Of a stretch of 64,000 nucleotides of DNA, positions 36,501-47,672 are shown piece after piece. The notes under the pieces are model-generated. The model did not search any database. It saw only the letters and a list, made by a program, of their open reading frames with translations, and had not been told where the DNA came from. How positions within the stretch are numbered: the stretch's first letter is position 1; each line of letters starts with the position of its first letter. A program made the translations under genes and the position numbers. Origin of the DNA: Argentina anserina (lineage: Eukaryota; Streptophyta; Magnoliopsida; Rosales; Rosaceae); NCBI RefSeq assembly GCF_933775445.1, contig NC_065872.1:4898001-4962000 (forward strand), in the 5' to 3' direction.

Positions 36501-38734
36501 GATAAATAATAAATTAAAATATTTCTTTAGATATTATCTACTTTTTTTATATAGATAACTACCCACTACCACTATTAAAATATCACTATATAATCAATAA
36601 CCGTCCTTTATCATTTTTTTCTTAATTTTTTTATTTAATAATTGATTATGCATGTGTGTTATGACTAGTGTACATCAATCACCCTTAAACCATCCCAACA
36701 CGACCTTTAATTATTAATGTGTTTATGAATAATTTCTTAATTATTAATTTAGTCTTCTACACAAGTCTTCCATTAGTGGAGTCCATATATAATGGTTGTA
36801 GAATGGGATGTACGCACGTGTAGTTGTAAACTTAAAATATACGTGATACAAATGGGAGAGGACGTGGACTGTAACACTCCCCTCATGAAACACTTTCATA
36901 TTCAATCTCAAAAACTCAACAACTCATAGTCTCATAGTCTAAGTAAGAGATATCACTTAACTCCACTTTCTAAACACACATACTTATACATGAAAATTGA
37001 CGTGGAGAGCTTCAGTCATAACCCATAGGAAAGTAGGAGATATCACATAATCATGGACGTGGAGAGCTTCAGTCATTTCAACAAAAATTGATATATAATT
37101 TACCACGATATACATAATCAAAGCTGTTAATTTTTTTTTTAAATCTAACATTTAAAATAAACAAAAAATTTCAAATCTATACTTTCGACATGTATATGTT
37201 CAAATTTTCATGCATGTTCTAACTAAATCTGAAATATTTGGAATGGGTGCCGGCGTATTTTGGATGGATCAATCAAGAACATGCATGTGGTCTGATCAAG
37301 GACCGAACCATTGACCCTGTATGCACGCTAGGGTGCATTGCATTACACTATTCTCTTATAATAATGCTTATGTCCCATGCAACTTGCACCTTGACTTGAC
37401 TCACAAGATTTATTTGGTTTGTTTATTCGTCTATGATTTTGTATGTATTTCGTTGATATAATATTTACATATTGAAGACCGACAAGCACGTGTTAAACTA
37501 CAGTTTACTATTGACCATAAGAAAGTCAGTCTTGCAAACGTTAGGCACCCTCGCAGGATGATCAAGGCCGGTCGAAAGTGATTGAGGGCAATGTACGAAA
37601 TGCAAATCACACTCGTATAAATAAATGAGGGAATGAGTTAATAAGAGGAAAAAAAGAAGAAAAAAAAACACAAATCCGTATCGAACCCCCGAATTCGTTG
37701 CCGCTCTAATTATAAAAACTAACATGTAGCCAATTCACCAACCACTTTGTTTGGTTATAAATGGATCATGCTTAGTATATGTCCAATACCTTATTTCTAC
37801 TGAAAAAAAAAATTACTGGCCCTTGCCGGTCGGAAAACCATGTGCGGCCGCACCTCCTTGACCGCCCCAGGGCCGGCACTGTAGATGATCATACCAGATT
37901 GATCTTCGAGTCTATCGATCAGCTGGTCTAAAAAATCTACATAGGAGCTAGCTAGACTTTTCCATAACGACTGAATCCAGGTATTGATCCCAAACATTCG
38001 GTAGTTTCTGTACTCTAGAAGTTGAAGATAAAAGTCAAGAAGTAGGTAGTTTGGTGAGTGTGTTAGAGAACTACAAATTATAGTAGCTTTATCGAGCTGA
38101 CAAAGTCAACAAAGTATATTAAGCTAACTACCTAATAAAAAAAAGTGGACAAGAAAATACGCGCTAAGAGATTTGATCAAACTCCATAATTCAGTGATAC
38201 TTTAAAGTCTTGAGTAATATTATTAGCCTTTATTACTGTATTAAATATGCATTTCAATATTTGATTTCGCCAGATACATTACAAGTTAATCCACATACAA
38301 ATGTATACACAGACATATATATGCGACCATCCTTAATCAATGCATGAATCATTGAGACAAAAAAAAAGCATAAATGAAATGAAATATTACTTTGGCTAAA
38401 CTGAGACTCATGTTAGATGAAATTAATTATATGTAGTAACTTTTTACTCATTTTCATATATATAGATAGATAATACTGTGATGGCAGCATGCTAATGAAT
38501 TAATGATCAAATGATGAGTGCAGAACTACTTACGACATCGTGGCGAGATATTCCTAACCGGACCAAAGCTGCCGCCAAATTGAGACATCTTTGATGCGTC
38601 TCCTTCCACGAAAATTTTAAGCCACCGTAGATGACGGAAGGCTTATCGCCATGGACGACAGCTGCTCGTTCCAAGAAGCTTATCGGTGACAAGGGTATGT
38701 AGTTCGCAGAACACTGCAGAAAATCCCCATTCAT
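21547..38734 (-). CDS. Acyl-activating enzyme with a 15.5 kb intron
   Basis: Exon 1 (38534-38734, 67 codons) and exon 2 (21547-23004, 485 codons) meet at the same phase-0 junction, GISRHDV|VAAIAPN, as in the gene at 10656. They give a 552-residue protein, normal for the family. Exon 1 has ANYIPLSPISFLERAA. Exon 2 carries the P-loop YTSGSTGNPKG, HGYGMTEALGP, YRSGDLAI, ISTLEVE and the Lys-containing [11 protein letters not shown]. There is no organelle presequence and no SKL-type C-terminus (ends SLHE), so location is unclear. The intron (23005-38533) has a good GTAAGT donor and holds a complete LTR retrotransposon, an older LTR fragment and a CCCT microsatellite. All exon frames are open. Unless splicing spans the insertion, the gene is dead. 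Confidence 0.8.
23321..23352. repeat. (CCCT)n microsatellite, G-rich on the gene strand
   Basis: Eight tandem CCTC/CCCT units. The gene around it is on the minus strand, so its pre-mRNA would carry GGGA repeats about 320 bases upstream of the exon 2 acceptor, a sequence able to form a G-quadruplex. Confidence 0.9.
23353..24578. other. Intron DNA with unclassified GC-rich stretch
   Basis: Between the microsatellite and the retrotransposon. From about 24080 to 24470 the sequence is GC-richer than its surroundings, and a 170-codon plus-strand frame (23923-24435) runs through it. Its translation is Trp- and Gly-rich and matches nothing I recognise; it may be a piece of a non-LTR or unknown repeat. 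Confidence 0.3.
24579..25031 (-). repeat. 3' LTR of the Ty3-type element
   Basis: 453-base copy, similar throughout to the LTR at 33910-34348 but with scattered substitutions and small indels. A purine-biased tract (GGGGACTTGAGGACT on the minus strand) abuts it and would be the polypurine tract. Confidence 0.9.
26341..28913 (+). pseudogene. Antisense reading region of the retrotransposon (frameshifted)
   Basis: Plus-strand, opposite to gag-pol, between the RNase H region and the 3' LTR. Pieces in different frames read like one decayed protein: 26406-26867 (ITAMREAYQILESISLRPL and onward), about 26870-27150 (VVEDPWQREDSIFQVQGSF, then a Met/Trp-rich helix), a coiled charged region near 28100-28500, and 28527-28913, which ends in a basic GRGRRPKK tail. 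This layout resembles the antisense ORF reported in Tat-lineage elements and the putative gypsy-type transposon proteins annotated in plants. Function is unknown. Confidence 0.55.
29534..33633 (-). pseudogene. Decayed gag-pol of the Ty3-type element
   Basis: On the minus strand, from 5' to 3': gag pieces (33310-33633 and 33039-33245, with YNGRSDPYTQLENFQ), a gag C-terminus with a zinc-knuckle-like KYCAYHAKSGHNTDVCY (32090-32464), protease (31720-32085, NIILGRDVLW), reverse transcriptase (30884-31141, MCVDYTNLNLICPIDNFHLP and DAYSGYNQIKM), YVDDM near 30800-30820, and RNase H (29534-29833, RTKNARADTLSRLA). Stops and frameshifts separate the pieces. The protease active-site DTG reads DTW. Past RNase H the frame degenerates at ~29340 without an integrase core, so the element could not move on its own. 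Confidence 0.85.
33910..34348 (-). repeat. 5' LTR of the Ty3-type element
   Basis: 439-base direct repeat of 24579-25031. The sequence next to its inner end on the minus strand, TTTGGCGCTAGAAATAGAGC, is a plausible primer-binding site. Confidence 0.9.
34440..36336 (+). mobile_element. Diverged LTR fragment of the 2.5-2.9 kb solo-LTR family
   Basis: Shares ordered blocks with the solo LTRs at 39368 and 54430: CTTTGGCCGGGTGA, AGAGCTCTAGTCTG, TACTCATACGAGCTTACCGGG, ACAACCCGGTGCAC, GGTGTAGTGGATGA, and an end AAATTTGGGGCTGTGATA. The promoter half is missing and no target duplication could be found, so the left boundary is approximate. An inverted ~110-base piece of 35755-35862 recurs at about 36875-36990. 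Confidence 0.7.
36337..38533. other. Intron DNA upstream part, no gene seen
   Basis: AT-rich DNA inside the long intron. It includes an inverted fragment of the neighbouring LTR (36875-36990) and a 21-base direct repeat (GACGTGGAGAGCTTCAGTCAT) at about 37000 and 37055. A 66-codon minus-strand frame at 37797-37997 has no recognised domain. Confidence 0.35.
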
Positions 38735-38813
38735 CGCGAAATAACTATATCTCTATGAATCAATCACTGCTAGTATAGGTTGGTTCTGTACATAAATGGT
38801 GGGCTACTGAGTC

Positions 38814-38821
38814 TATTTATA
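38814..38821 (-). promoter_or_regulatory. TATA box of the long-intron AAE gene
   Basis: TATAAATA on the minus strand, 80 bases upstream of the ATG at 38734, within the usual range for a plant core promoter with a short leader. Confidence 0.6.
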
Positions 38822-39367
38822 GAAACCGAGCTAGCATGCATCACGTTGAGGTGTAGTGAGTTCGTTCCAAACCACACGTCATCAAAGCATAAAAGAAAAT
38901 TATAAAAAAGGACCAGAAGCTAAGTTAATGATCATGTATATCAATTAGAGGCCGGTGTCTAAACCGCGTGCGAGTAATATACAAGATAAGATCGACGATT
39001 GCATGATAGATTGATAGTGGAGTTGTGACGTACTTTTCCATTAGTGTTCGCGCTTCTTGTGTGTTTAGATAATCGAACGTTCTCAATTCAAGTTATGTAG
39101 GTGTGTCTATACTTGTGTACAAGAGTATGTTGGATGTGATTGTGCTGTCGTGACTTCTAATGCTGGCGAATGTGATGAGGATGAGAACTGTAACCTCACT
39201 TGGTCCGATGTGTAGTTCGCCTTGTTTGAGTCAAATTTAACTAAAGGTTAAATTCTAAGCAATTTAGCTCAAATGTCGATACCTGCGGCCCAACTATCTT
39301 TATTATTTTTGTTTTATATGATTTGAAGAATCTTATTTGCAAAAGAAAGTTGTTCGCTAAGATATGA

Positions 39368-41902
39368 TGTAATGACCCGAGTTTTCGAAACAAATTATTG
39401 GATTGTTTTAAATTTGATAAAGTTGTGAAATTCATTAAACGTGTTTGTGTCGCTTTGTGACGTCGGAAATCGAAAACGGAAACGTTATCGGAACCTCGAT
39501 TTAGAAAAACGTTACGTTTCCGCGACGTGAGAATCGACTTTTATTCCGTCGCTAGTTTGTGAAAATATCCTTCATGAAAGTTGTAGAGCTCTTCGATACG
39601 AGTTCGTGGACACGTCACGCGTCCTAATCGGACGTCGTACGTGAAAGTTATTAACAACGGAAGTTAATTTCCGATTTAGAAATGCGTATAAAAGGAAATT
39701 TTATGGAGTTAGGGTTTCCATTTTCAGAAACCCTCACCCCGCCTCCCTTTCCCTCTTTCTCTCTCTTCTCTCACTCTCTCCCCGATTCTCCCTCCCTCCC
39801 TCAAGCTTCGCCGGCGATCTCGCCGACCTGTCCACCGTGGGCCACACCGCCTAGCCCAGAAGCACCGCACGGCTCTCCGCTCCAAACCCCGAGCGCGACG
39901 CCACTTCCCGCACCACCGTGAGGCCTACGCGACACCACCAAGCCTCTGCAACTCACCGCCGCTCGACCCACCATCTCCGGCGATGCAAGGGCTTGGAGGA
40001 GAGCCTCTCGACCCCGATCCTAGCCTTTGGTACCCTTTGCCATCGAATTGGGGGCCAAACCGCATCGATTCAACTCCTTCCCGAGGAATCGAACACCGCC
40101 GGCGATCCGAGCTTTTCCGGTGTTTCCACGACTTGAACTAGGTAAGGAATGATCGATTTGAGTTGTTGTGATGTTGATTGGTGTGTTTTTAGATGATTTT
40201 GTGGAGAATTGGAGGAGATCGGAGATCGGAGATCAGAGGAAGTTGGTGAGGTTACCGCCGCCTTAGACGGCGCGTGGAGGAGGTAGGAGGCGGCAGGAGA
40301 CCATGGAGGAGAAGAGGGGAAAGAAAGGAGAGGAATTGGGGCGGCGGTGGCGTGCTACACGCCGGTGTTAGGCTCGTCGCGTGGGCCCTATGCACCGCCA
40401 CGTGCGGCGACGCGCGAATAGTGTTTTTGAAAACAGTAAATTTATTTTTTGTACGGTAATTGTAAATGTAAAGTACGTACAGTAAATATAAAAGTAATTT
40501 CTGAATGGTAAATCATAATATTATTATTTACTGAGACAGTATTTACGATTGAATAGTATGCATACGTGCAGAAATACGTAAACAGTATGTACTCGCACAT
40601 AAATACGTAATTAATATGTATTTTTACAGTAATACATGAATAGTATATCCGTGAATAGTAACTCCGTAAAACCAGAAATTGTTGAACAGTAAAATATTAT
40701 TACTGTTTCGGCATTTAAGGTTTACGTAACAATTCTAAATTCATTTCTTATCTTTTCAAGATGATCGATACTTTAAGTAAGGGATTTACATTCAGAAATC
40801 GTGGAAATTACGCTTGAGATTATAAAGTGAGAAAATCTCACATTTACGAATATACCCTTGTGGAGATTCAAGATTATGCGGAATTTTAAAGACTGAAATA
40901 TGAAATGTATAAGATATAGTGGAATGTGTATTTGTATAGATGGTAAATATGTACATATATATAGTTTGCTATATTATATACTGTCATGTTTTCGTTGCGA
41001 ATAAGATCATTTTGATGATGAGATATATATATATTTAGCTTGTTGATTTGATTGTACAATATAATGTGATGATTATTGTACATGGTTTTAACATTGAGTT
41101 TTGTTAAAACGTGTTTTGTCTTCGGACGTGTTGGCATGTCGGAACCTAGCCTTTGGCCGAGCGAAAGTTACGATACAGTTAAAGCTCTAGTCTGTGTGCC
41201 GGGGTACTGCATATGAGGTAACAGATGAGTTATCGGCTTATGAGTACCCATATTTTTGATATTGGATAACATGTGGTTGTCCAATGTCGGCGGTGTACTA
41301 CATGAGGAGTAACAGAGGTGTACCATCGGCCATCGCTCATGAGTACTCGTATTATAAATGCATTTGGGTAAACAGAGGGGTTGCCCAACTTCTCATGAGC
41401 ATATATATTTTCACATTATTAGACAACCAGATGGGCCGTCTAATGAGTCATGAGTGCGTTTATAATTGATGTTTTGTGGATTTTCGTATATATTTTTATG
41501 CGAGTTGTATTTGTTGTTTTTACTCATACGAGCTGCAAAGCTTACCGGATTTGTGTTTACAATCCCGGTGCACCTATTCGATGGTGTAGGGGATAATTCC
41601 GCATGTGTAGATTAGCGGAAAACGACGGACCATTTTGAGGACCCGAAGTTGATTTTATCCTATCTTGTGGTGAGGATTTTGTGTGGATTTATGTGAGGAT
41701 TTTGTGAAGATTTATACATTTCCATTTGTTATAATGTCGAATTATAAATTTAGTTTGTAATAATCGGTTTGACTGAGTTGTATTTTGAACTCAGAAATGA
41801 TCCGCTGCAACATTAAAATGATTTCGTTTTATTGAGATTGTTTTAGCGTTTTTCATTACTTTGAAATTTGAGTTTCATATTTGAAATTTTGGGGTCGTGA
41901 CA
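39368..41902 (+). mobile_element. Solo LTR, 2535 bp, TSD tatga
   Basis: Runs TGTAATGACCCG...GGGGTCGTGACA and is flanked by a perfect 5-bp duplication tatga (39363-39367 and 41903-41907). There is no internal region, primer site or second LTR, so this is a solo LTR left by recombination. A TATA box, a GGGTTTCC..GGAAACCC-type hairpin just below it and a Pro-rich 79-codon frame (39682-39921) follow a block with repeated ACGTTACGTTTCC. The second half has GTAAATA/ACAGTA-rich DNA and the CATACGAGCT...CCCGGTGCACC block shared with the copies at 34440 and 54430. Confidence 0.88.
39687..39693 (+). promoter_or_regulatory. TATA box in solo LTR
   Basis: TATAAAA, followed about 20 bases later by AGGGTTTCCATTTTCAGAAACCCT, an inverted repeat. 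The same arrangement (TATAAATA then the same hairpin) is kept in the LTR at 54430, which suggests the LTR transcription start lies here. Confidence 0.55.
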
Positions 41903-42570
41903 TATGAATTGTCAAATCGGCAAGAACGTGAGAATCTTTGTTGTAATTAAAATCAAACTCTCTAAGAGAATAAAATCTATAATCCTTGAAGACGAAGAAA
42001 TCTCTAAAGCCCTAATCCGACTAGTATATAAAGAGCTGAAGAGCACAAAAGAATATACAACTCTTAACATACAAATAAGCACATCTGCTAAAAGGACCCC
42101 TCGGGTAAACCCTATCTAAGTCATGCGAATAGCATCCAAACTGCTAAAGACTTCACGTCCTTAGCAACCCAGTTTTACTTATTGAAGCTTTGCTTACTCA
42201 CGTCACAGTAATTAAGTATTGATAGCGACTCATACTAAGACGTAAAAGAAGGTTTAGGCAAATTAGACGTCCTATACGTTAGGTACGTAAGTTATTTGGT
42301 CTACTAGCTAGGCGGCTCGTATCTTTTATCTAACATAGTGATATTGTCAATTGACGTGATTATCGGGTAAGAAATGAACCAGTCAATTCCTAACCAACTC
42401 TAATATCAAACAGTCCAATTTATGCAGATAAAAACGAATGTATACATGCATTTTTTGTTGAATTATTAGGCCCAACCACCCATTTTGAGTGACTCATTAA
42501 TCTACCAAAACTGTCCACTGTACTAAATATACCCCTAAGCACTGGCTATTGAGACACAAGTCAGAAAACG

Positions 42571-43616
42571 ATGGAGACACTCGCACTAATCATCGTTTAA
42601 CTATCTTGGGTGTTAGGGACCTATGCAGATGTTGCGAGTCTCATTAGCCCATCTCTTTTCGATCAAATGCTGAAATATCGAAACGATGGGCGCTGCAAGG
42701 CTCCCGCGTTCTACAGGTATGATGCTTTCATTACTGCTGCTAGATCTTTCAATGGATTTGGCACAACAGGAGACGGTGCTACCCAGAAAAGAGAGCTTGC
42801 CGCATTCTTGGGTCAAACCTCTCACGAAACCACTGGTTAGTTTACAATGCATGTTTTATATAATGCATGATCACTCGAATTCAAACAGCCTATAATATCT
42901 TATTTAATTATGTAGGAGGATGGCCAAGTTCACCAGATAGTCCTTATACATGGGGATATTGCTTTAGCAGGGAACTCAACCAGGATGTCTAGCTACTGCA
43001 CTCCATCAGCCCAGTATCCATGCGCTCCCGGCAGAAAATATTACGGCCGAGGACCAATCCAAGTATCCAACTCACTCAGTGAGTTTCTTCTTCAAACCAA
43101 TTAGATAGTGATCGAACTTATTATACCCGGCCTAGTTACTTATATGTGCGACATTATCTGCTGATATTTGCTGAAGCACGAACGACCATGATCATTCATT
43201 GTCTCATTGGTTTGGATATATACTGACACGTTCATTTTCTTATTATCAGTAACTACCACTATGCTCAAGCGGGTAGAGCAATCGGAGTGGATCTGATAAA
43301 CAATCCGGATCTAGTAGCCACAGACCCAGTTGTGTCATTCAAAACAGCTATATGGTTTTGGATGACCCCTCAAGGAAACAAACCTTCATGTCACAACGTC
43401 ATTATAAATAGTTGGACTCCATCTGCTGCAGATAAAGCGGCCAATCGGGTCCCTGGATATGGAGTTATTACAAATATCATCAATGGCGGACTTGAATGCG
43501 GGCGCGGTCAAGATAATAGGGTACTAGATCGGATCGGGTTCTATAAGAGGTACTGTGGCATGTTAGGAATGAGCACCGGGAACAACTTGGATTATAACAA
43601 TCAGAGATCATTTTAG
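42571..43616 (+). pseudogene. GH19 chitinase pseudogene without hevein domain
   Basis: Three exon-like pieces parallel the intact gene at 53009: about 42571-42835, 42916-43080 and 43250-43616. ATG at 42571 opens METLALIIV and then hits TAA inside the signal peptide. The catalytic domain follows directly ([24 protein letters not shown]) with no chitin-binding domain, so the ancestor was class II-like. Exon 2 has a short insertion that makes VYC into V-stop (near 42987) and shifts the frame; a second small insertion sits near 43063. Exon 3 is open to the end (NNQRSF). The pieces are still highly similar to the intact gene, so decay is recent. Confidence 0.85.
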
Positions 43617-43702
43617 GGAAGATGAAAAACTAATGAGAGTGTATAAGACTTTAGCTCTGCCAAGTGTCAAGAGTTCTGTTACTCCTATCAGTCCTATGCA
43701 AG

Positions 43703-44365
43703 GTTCTAAAAAGCGGTAGGCGGTATGCAGGCGGACAACCACCTCCTAGCGCCTAGACGGTTAGGCAGCCTCATAGGCGGTGCCTACGCGGTTTTAAATT
43801 ATTAAATATTTATTTATTATTATACATATATTTAAAATATTTTAATGATTGAAAATATATAATGATGTTTAATATTAATTTTAAAAATAATTAAAATAGT
43901 CTAAATTTACATAACTTAAGTAGAAAGTCCATAAAAATATTTGAAGAAAAGATAAATAATGAAACAAATGCAATATTACTAAATTTCAATTTCTTTATTT
44001 CCAAATTATTTCTTAACTCATTCAGTATCGGACTCAAAAACTTAATATTCATATTTCTTTCCTCTTCTTCTATTGATGAGATTCAGTTTTCTGAAAATAG
44101 ACAAAGAGTGAGAGTTGCGGCCTCTTTTAGTTTTTTTTTTTAATGTCAAATGATGGTTAACCGCCTAGGACTAAATATGGCTAATTAGACCGCATATGAC
44201 TAAATAGGGCCGCCTAGACCGCCTAGGACTGATAGGACTGAATAAGGCCGCCTAGAACCGCCTAGGACCGCCTAAGCGGCCGCCTAATTCACAAAACGTC
44301 ACAGATGGTCGTTGAGGCAAAAAGTGCAGCGGTGGGTGACCTCCTAGTGCCTAGACCACTGCTCA
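43703..44365. mobile_element. CGCCTAGG-rich repeat element with 8-bp direct repeats
   Basis: AT-rich core between two flanks dense in GCCTAGG/CGGCCGCC motifs. An exact 8-bp direct repeat tatgcaag borders it (43695-43702 and 44366-44373), as expected of a hAT-type insertion. Clean terminal inverted repeats are not obvious, so boundaries and class are tentative. Confidence 0.4.
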
Positions 44366-45151
44366 TATGCAAGAATAATGGAATTATATATCTGTTCCAA
44401 GACAATCATTATATGTACTCGTCACACCATTGTCACGTAGTGTGTCCGGTCAATCATATTACGTCATGGTATAATCAACATTCACGCGGTGAAAATAGCA
44501 AAAGTTTATTTACATATAAGAACCAATAAAAAACAATCATAATAAAAAATGGACCAATAACATTAAAGGAGTACGTCACGTGAAATATGTGGCGGGTGTA
44601 TATAATAATTTCTCTTAGTTCCAATAAGGAACGTGAATGCGAATGTTTGACTTCCCAAATTATAGAATAAATTTGTTTATTTCCGTAAACTATTTCACTA
44701 TTATGAAAATACTTGAAGGTCTCAAATTCAAAATCATTCTCATAGTACTACAAGAAAACTAAGCATTTACGATATGAAATTTACGGCGCGCATGTAATAC
44801 ATGTTTATGAATGCACGTCATAAATAATCGTTTTGTAATACATATTTGTAATTGCTTAAAAACTTCAATCCAAACTCTATTTTATGTACATGTTTTTTTT
44901 TTAAAGAAAAAACTCATTGGTAAAACTATAAGGGCACGTTTGTTACCCCAAATTAACTGAGATTTGACTATATAGTGAAAGAAACTAGTTTGAAACCCTT
45001 GTTTGGGAAAACACGAGATTAGCTTTAATGAGATTAGTTAATCCACGCGTCTCCAACTTTCGGGATTATGGAGAGGTGTCGAATTCGGGGGAATTGCAGA
45101 AGCCCTAATTTTCTCTCGCCCCCTCACTCACTCTTGCCTCTTTCTTATCAA

Positions 45152-45153
<2 letters not shown>
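44366..45153. other. Intergenic with transposon-end remnants
   Basis: TACTACAAGAAAACTAAGC at about 44746 looks like a lone CACTA-type left end, and GGGCACGTTTGTTAC near 44932 resembles a hAT-type end. No matching partners were found. No gene is supported. Confidence 0.3.

Positions 45154-45234
<81 letters not shown>
45154..45234. repeat. (CT)n microsatellite, 81 bp
   Basis: Perfect CT dinucleotide tract lying just after a CCCTAATTTTCTCTC leader-like sequence. It may be a 5' UTR tract of the degenerate gene region that follows. Confidence 0.95.
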
Positions 45235-45237
<3 letters not shown>

Positions 45238-47103
45238 GCTGACTCTTCTGATTAGACACTGATGCGGTGATGCCACAAAGAAGAAGACGCCTTAAGAAGT
45301 CAAGATCTTAGGTCCCGTCCCATAAAAGAAAGGAGGAGGAAGAAGAGCTCGACGCAATCTGACGCCGATCGCTGCTTTTAACTTTCGATCCCGAGACCTT
45401 CCTCCTAGAACCTGGTATCCAGACCCGAATGAAATCCTAGAATCATGGTTTCAGCTTCGTCGTCTTCTCTCTTTTCGAGTCTCAAATCTCTCTCGGAGAC
45501 CCAAACCCCGAATCCTATGAGACTTGCCGATGCCCAATGTGGGTATGCTCTTGTAATTTAAAGGCAAATTGCTGTTTGGAAATTCAAAGTTAGGTTGGAT
45601 TGAATTGTGGTGTTGCTGTGATATAGTTTATAAAATTGAATTGGTAATCTTTGGTCATTGTTTTCATTAGTCAGAGACTCCACCAAATTTGGGTAAGGAA
45701 TTACTCTATCTTAATATGAGTTAGCATAATTCGGGAGTAAACTGAGACTTAGTCCGGAATTAAACAGTTCCGGATAACAAGTGTAAGGGCCCAAATTATA
45801 ATTCCATCTCTCCAGCTCTATTAGAATTCTAGGTCCAATTACATCTCTCTCTCTCTCTCTCTCAGACTCATTATTTCAAATCTCCAATTCAAATTTGTTT
45901 CCGATAGTCCGATGCCGGCGAAACTGGAAGATCGGCGAAGGCTCAGTCGATATCCAAAACCTCGATGACGAAGACAACCTCTTCGAAGCGATTGATAAGC
46001 GTAAGCTTCATGAACCTTCGATTCCGATCAATTTCCGTTGCATATTTCGATTTTGTATTTCGATCACTTCAATATTGTAGCTGATTTCAATCACTTTCAA
46101 TGTTGATGGATTATCTTAGGTTTTCTGTACTTAGCTGATACCGAGAAGGAGAAGGAGTGGATCAACATTATCGGATGGTCACTGGTCCAACACTCTATAT
46201 CGCTCGCCGATTCTAAGGTAGTCGATTACGATATCTAATGATCGATGGAACTTAGCTTTTTTGTTGTGTGATTTGAGAAATTGAGGCTGAGTTTTGCTTT
46301 GTGGCTTTGTTTATGCTTTGGTCAATATATCATATCAGACAATGCTCAAATCACTATATAATTAGATAAAAAAAATTGGGTGTGATGTAGTTTACATGTC
46401 TCCTCTAGGTTCATTATATTACATTTTGGTTTCTTTGTTTCTATAGATGTTTCCTGTGGTGCTTAAGATGCTGGTTAAGCAGAGGACAGCCTATCCTATC
46501 CGTCACGGTCTTTTGGTTTCCATCTGTTGCTTTTGTGAGAGAAAGATACCTTCAGTAACTCGAAACTTTGCTTGTTTCTATGTTCTCAGGTGACAATGAA
46601 CTCTAAAGTTGAGGCTCCAAAACCTTCTCTAACACCAGAGCAATTGAAAGCCAGCAACATAAGCTTAGGTAAATGCTCCTGTGCATCATTTGTATCAAAC
46701 CTTCATTGTTGAGATAATGAGATCATATTACCATTACATCATCTTGATATGGAAGGCTTTGAACATCCTAATTTCTATCTGTCACAATATATAATCTCCT
46801 TTCATTGAGTACAAGTTTTTCAATTTCCAATCTTGTGAGTCCACATTAATTTCAAATTGAAGCTCCATATTGGCCTTCATTTTGTATCTGATAGACAACA
46901 TAAAGCTTCTTCTCCCCTGGTGTGAAATTCGGATTCCTCAATTCAACTCTATAATAACTATTTATTGTACTAGGAAGAATTACTCATGTCACCGAGTATG
47001 GCTAGCTAATGGCAAAGAGCATGTTATTCTTGGTTGGAATAAGTACTTAATATTCTCGAACTTAAGTAATTGCACCTTCTCTTCAGGTTGCTGCTCTTTC
47101 CGC

Positions 47104-47233
47104 ACTTGGAGAACAAAGCACAACCAACCACAGAATTCAATATGCTTGTTGCAGCTAAAGGCAGCAGCACTTGGAGAACAAAGCACAACCAACCACAGAA
47201 TTCAATATGCTTGTTGCAGCTAAAGGCAGCAGA
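47104..47233 (+). repeat. 65-bp tandem duplication
   Basis: ACTTGGAGAACAAAGCACAA... through GCAGCTAAAGGCAGCAGC occurs twice head to tail with a 65-base period and almost no differences, inside the degenerate gene region. The near identity means the duplication is recent. Confidence 0.9.
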
Positions 47234-47268
47234 ATGTCTTGGTCCATCAACTCTATTAAGATACTTTA

Positions 47269-47640
47269 GGCCAAAATGTCAATTTGCACCCCTAAACTTG
47301 ACCATAATTGTCAGTTTGCACACCGAACTTGTATTTGAGTCAATTTACCTCATAAACTTGGTAAAACTTTCCGATTTTCACCAAGTCCGTTAAATTTAAT
47401 GTTTTCTATCCAATTTTAAGTCACATGTCATGCATTTGAGAGAATATTATCATTATATATTTATTCATATTTAATAATAAAATAAATTAATAAAATTACT
47501 TAAAAGAAACACTTGTTACTATTTTTTTTTCCGAAACATGTTATTTATTTATATATTTATTATTTTACATGATATGATATGTTAAAAGATATTAGAAAAT
47601 TATAAATAAATACATAGAAAATTTAAAATAAATGTGTACA

Positions 47641-47672
<32 letters not shown>

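Noticed and set aside
37797..37997. 66-codon minus-strand frame in the AAE intron
   Set aside because: Looks somewhat protein-like (IIYSAGPGAVKEV) but has no recognised family, partner exons or promoter; left as intron sequence.
39682..39921. Pro/Ser-rich 79-codon frame after a TATA box
   Set aside because: Lies inside the solo LTR; the equivalent region of the second LTR does not keep the same frame, so it is taken as LTR leader sequence.
45068..45262. Leu-Ser repeat frame
   Set aside because: Simply the translation of the CT microsatellite.
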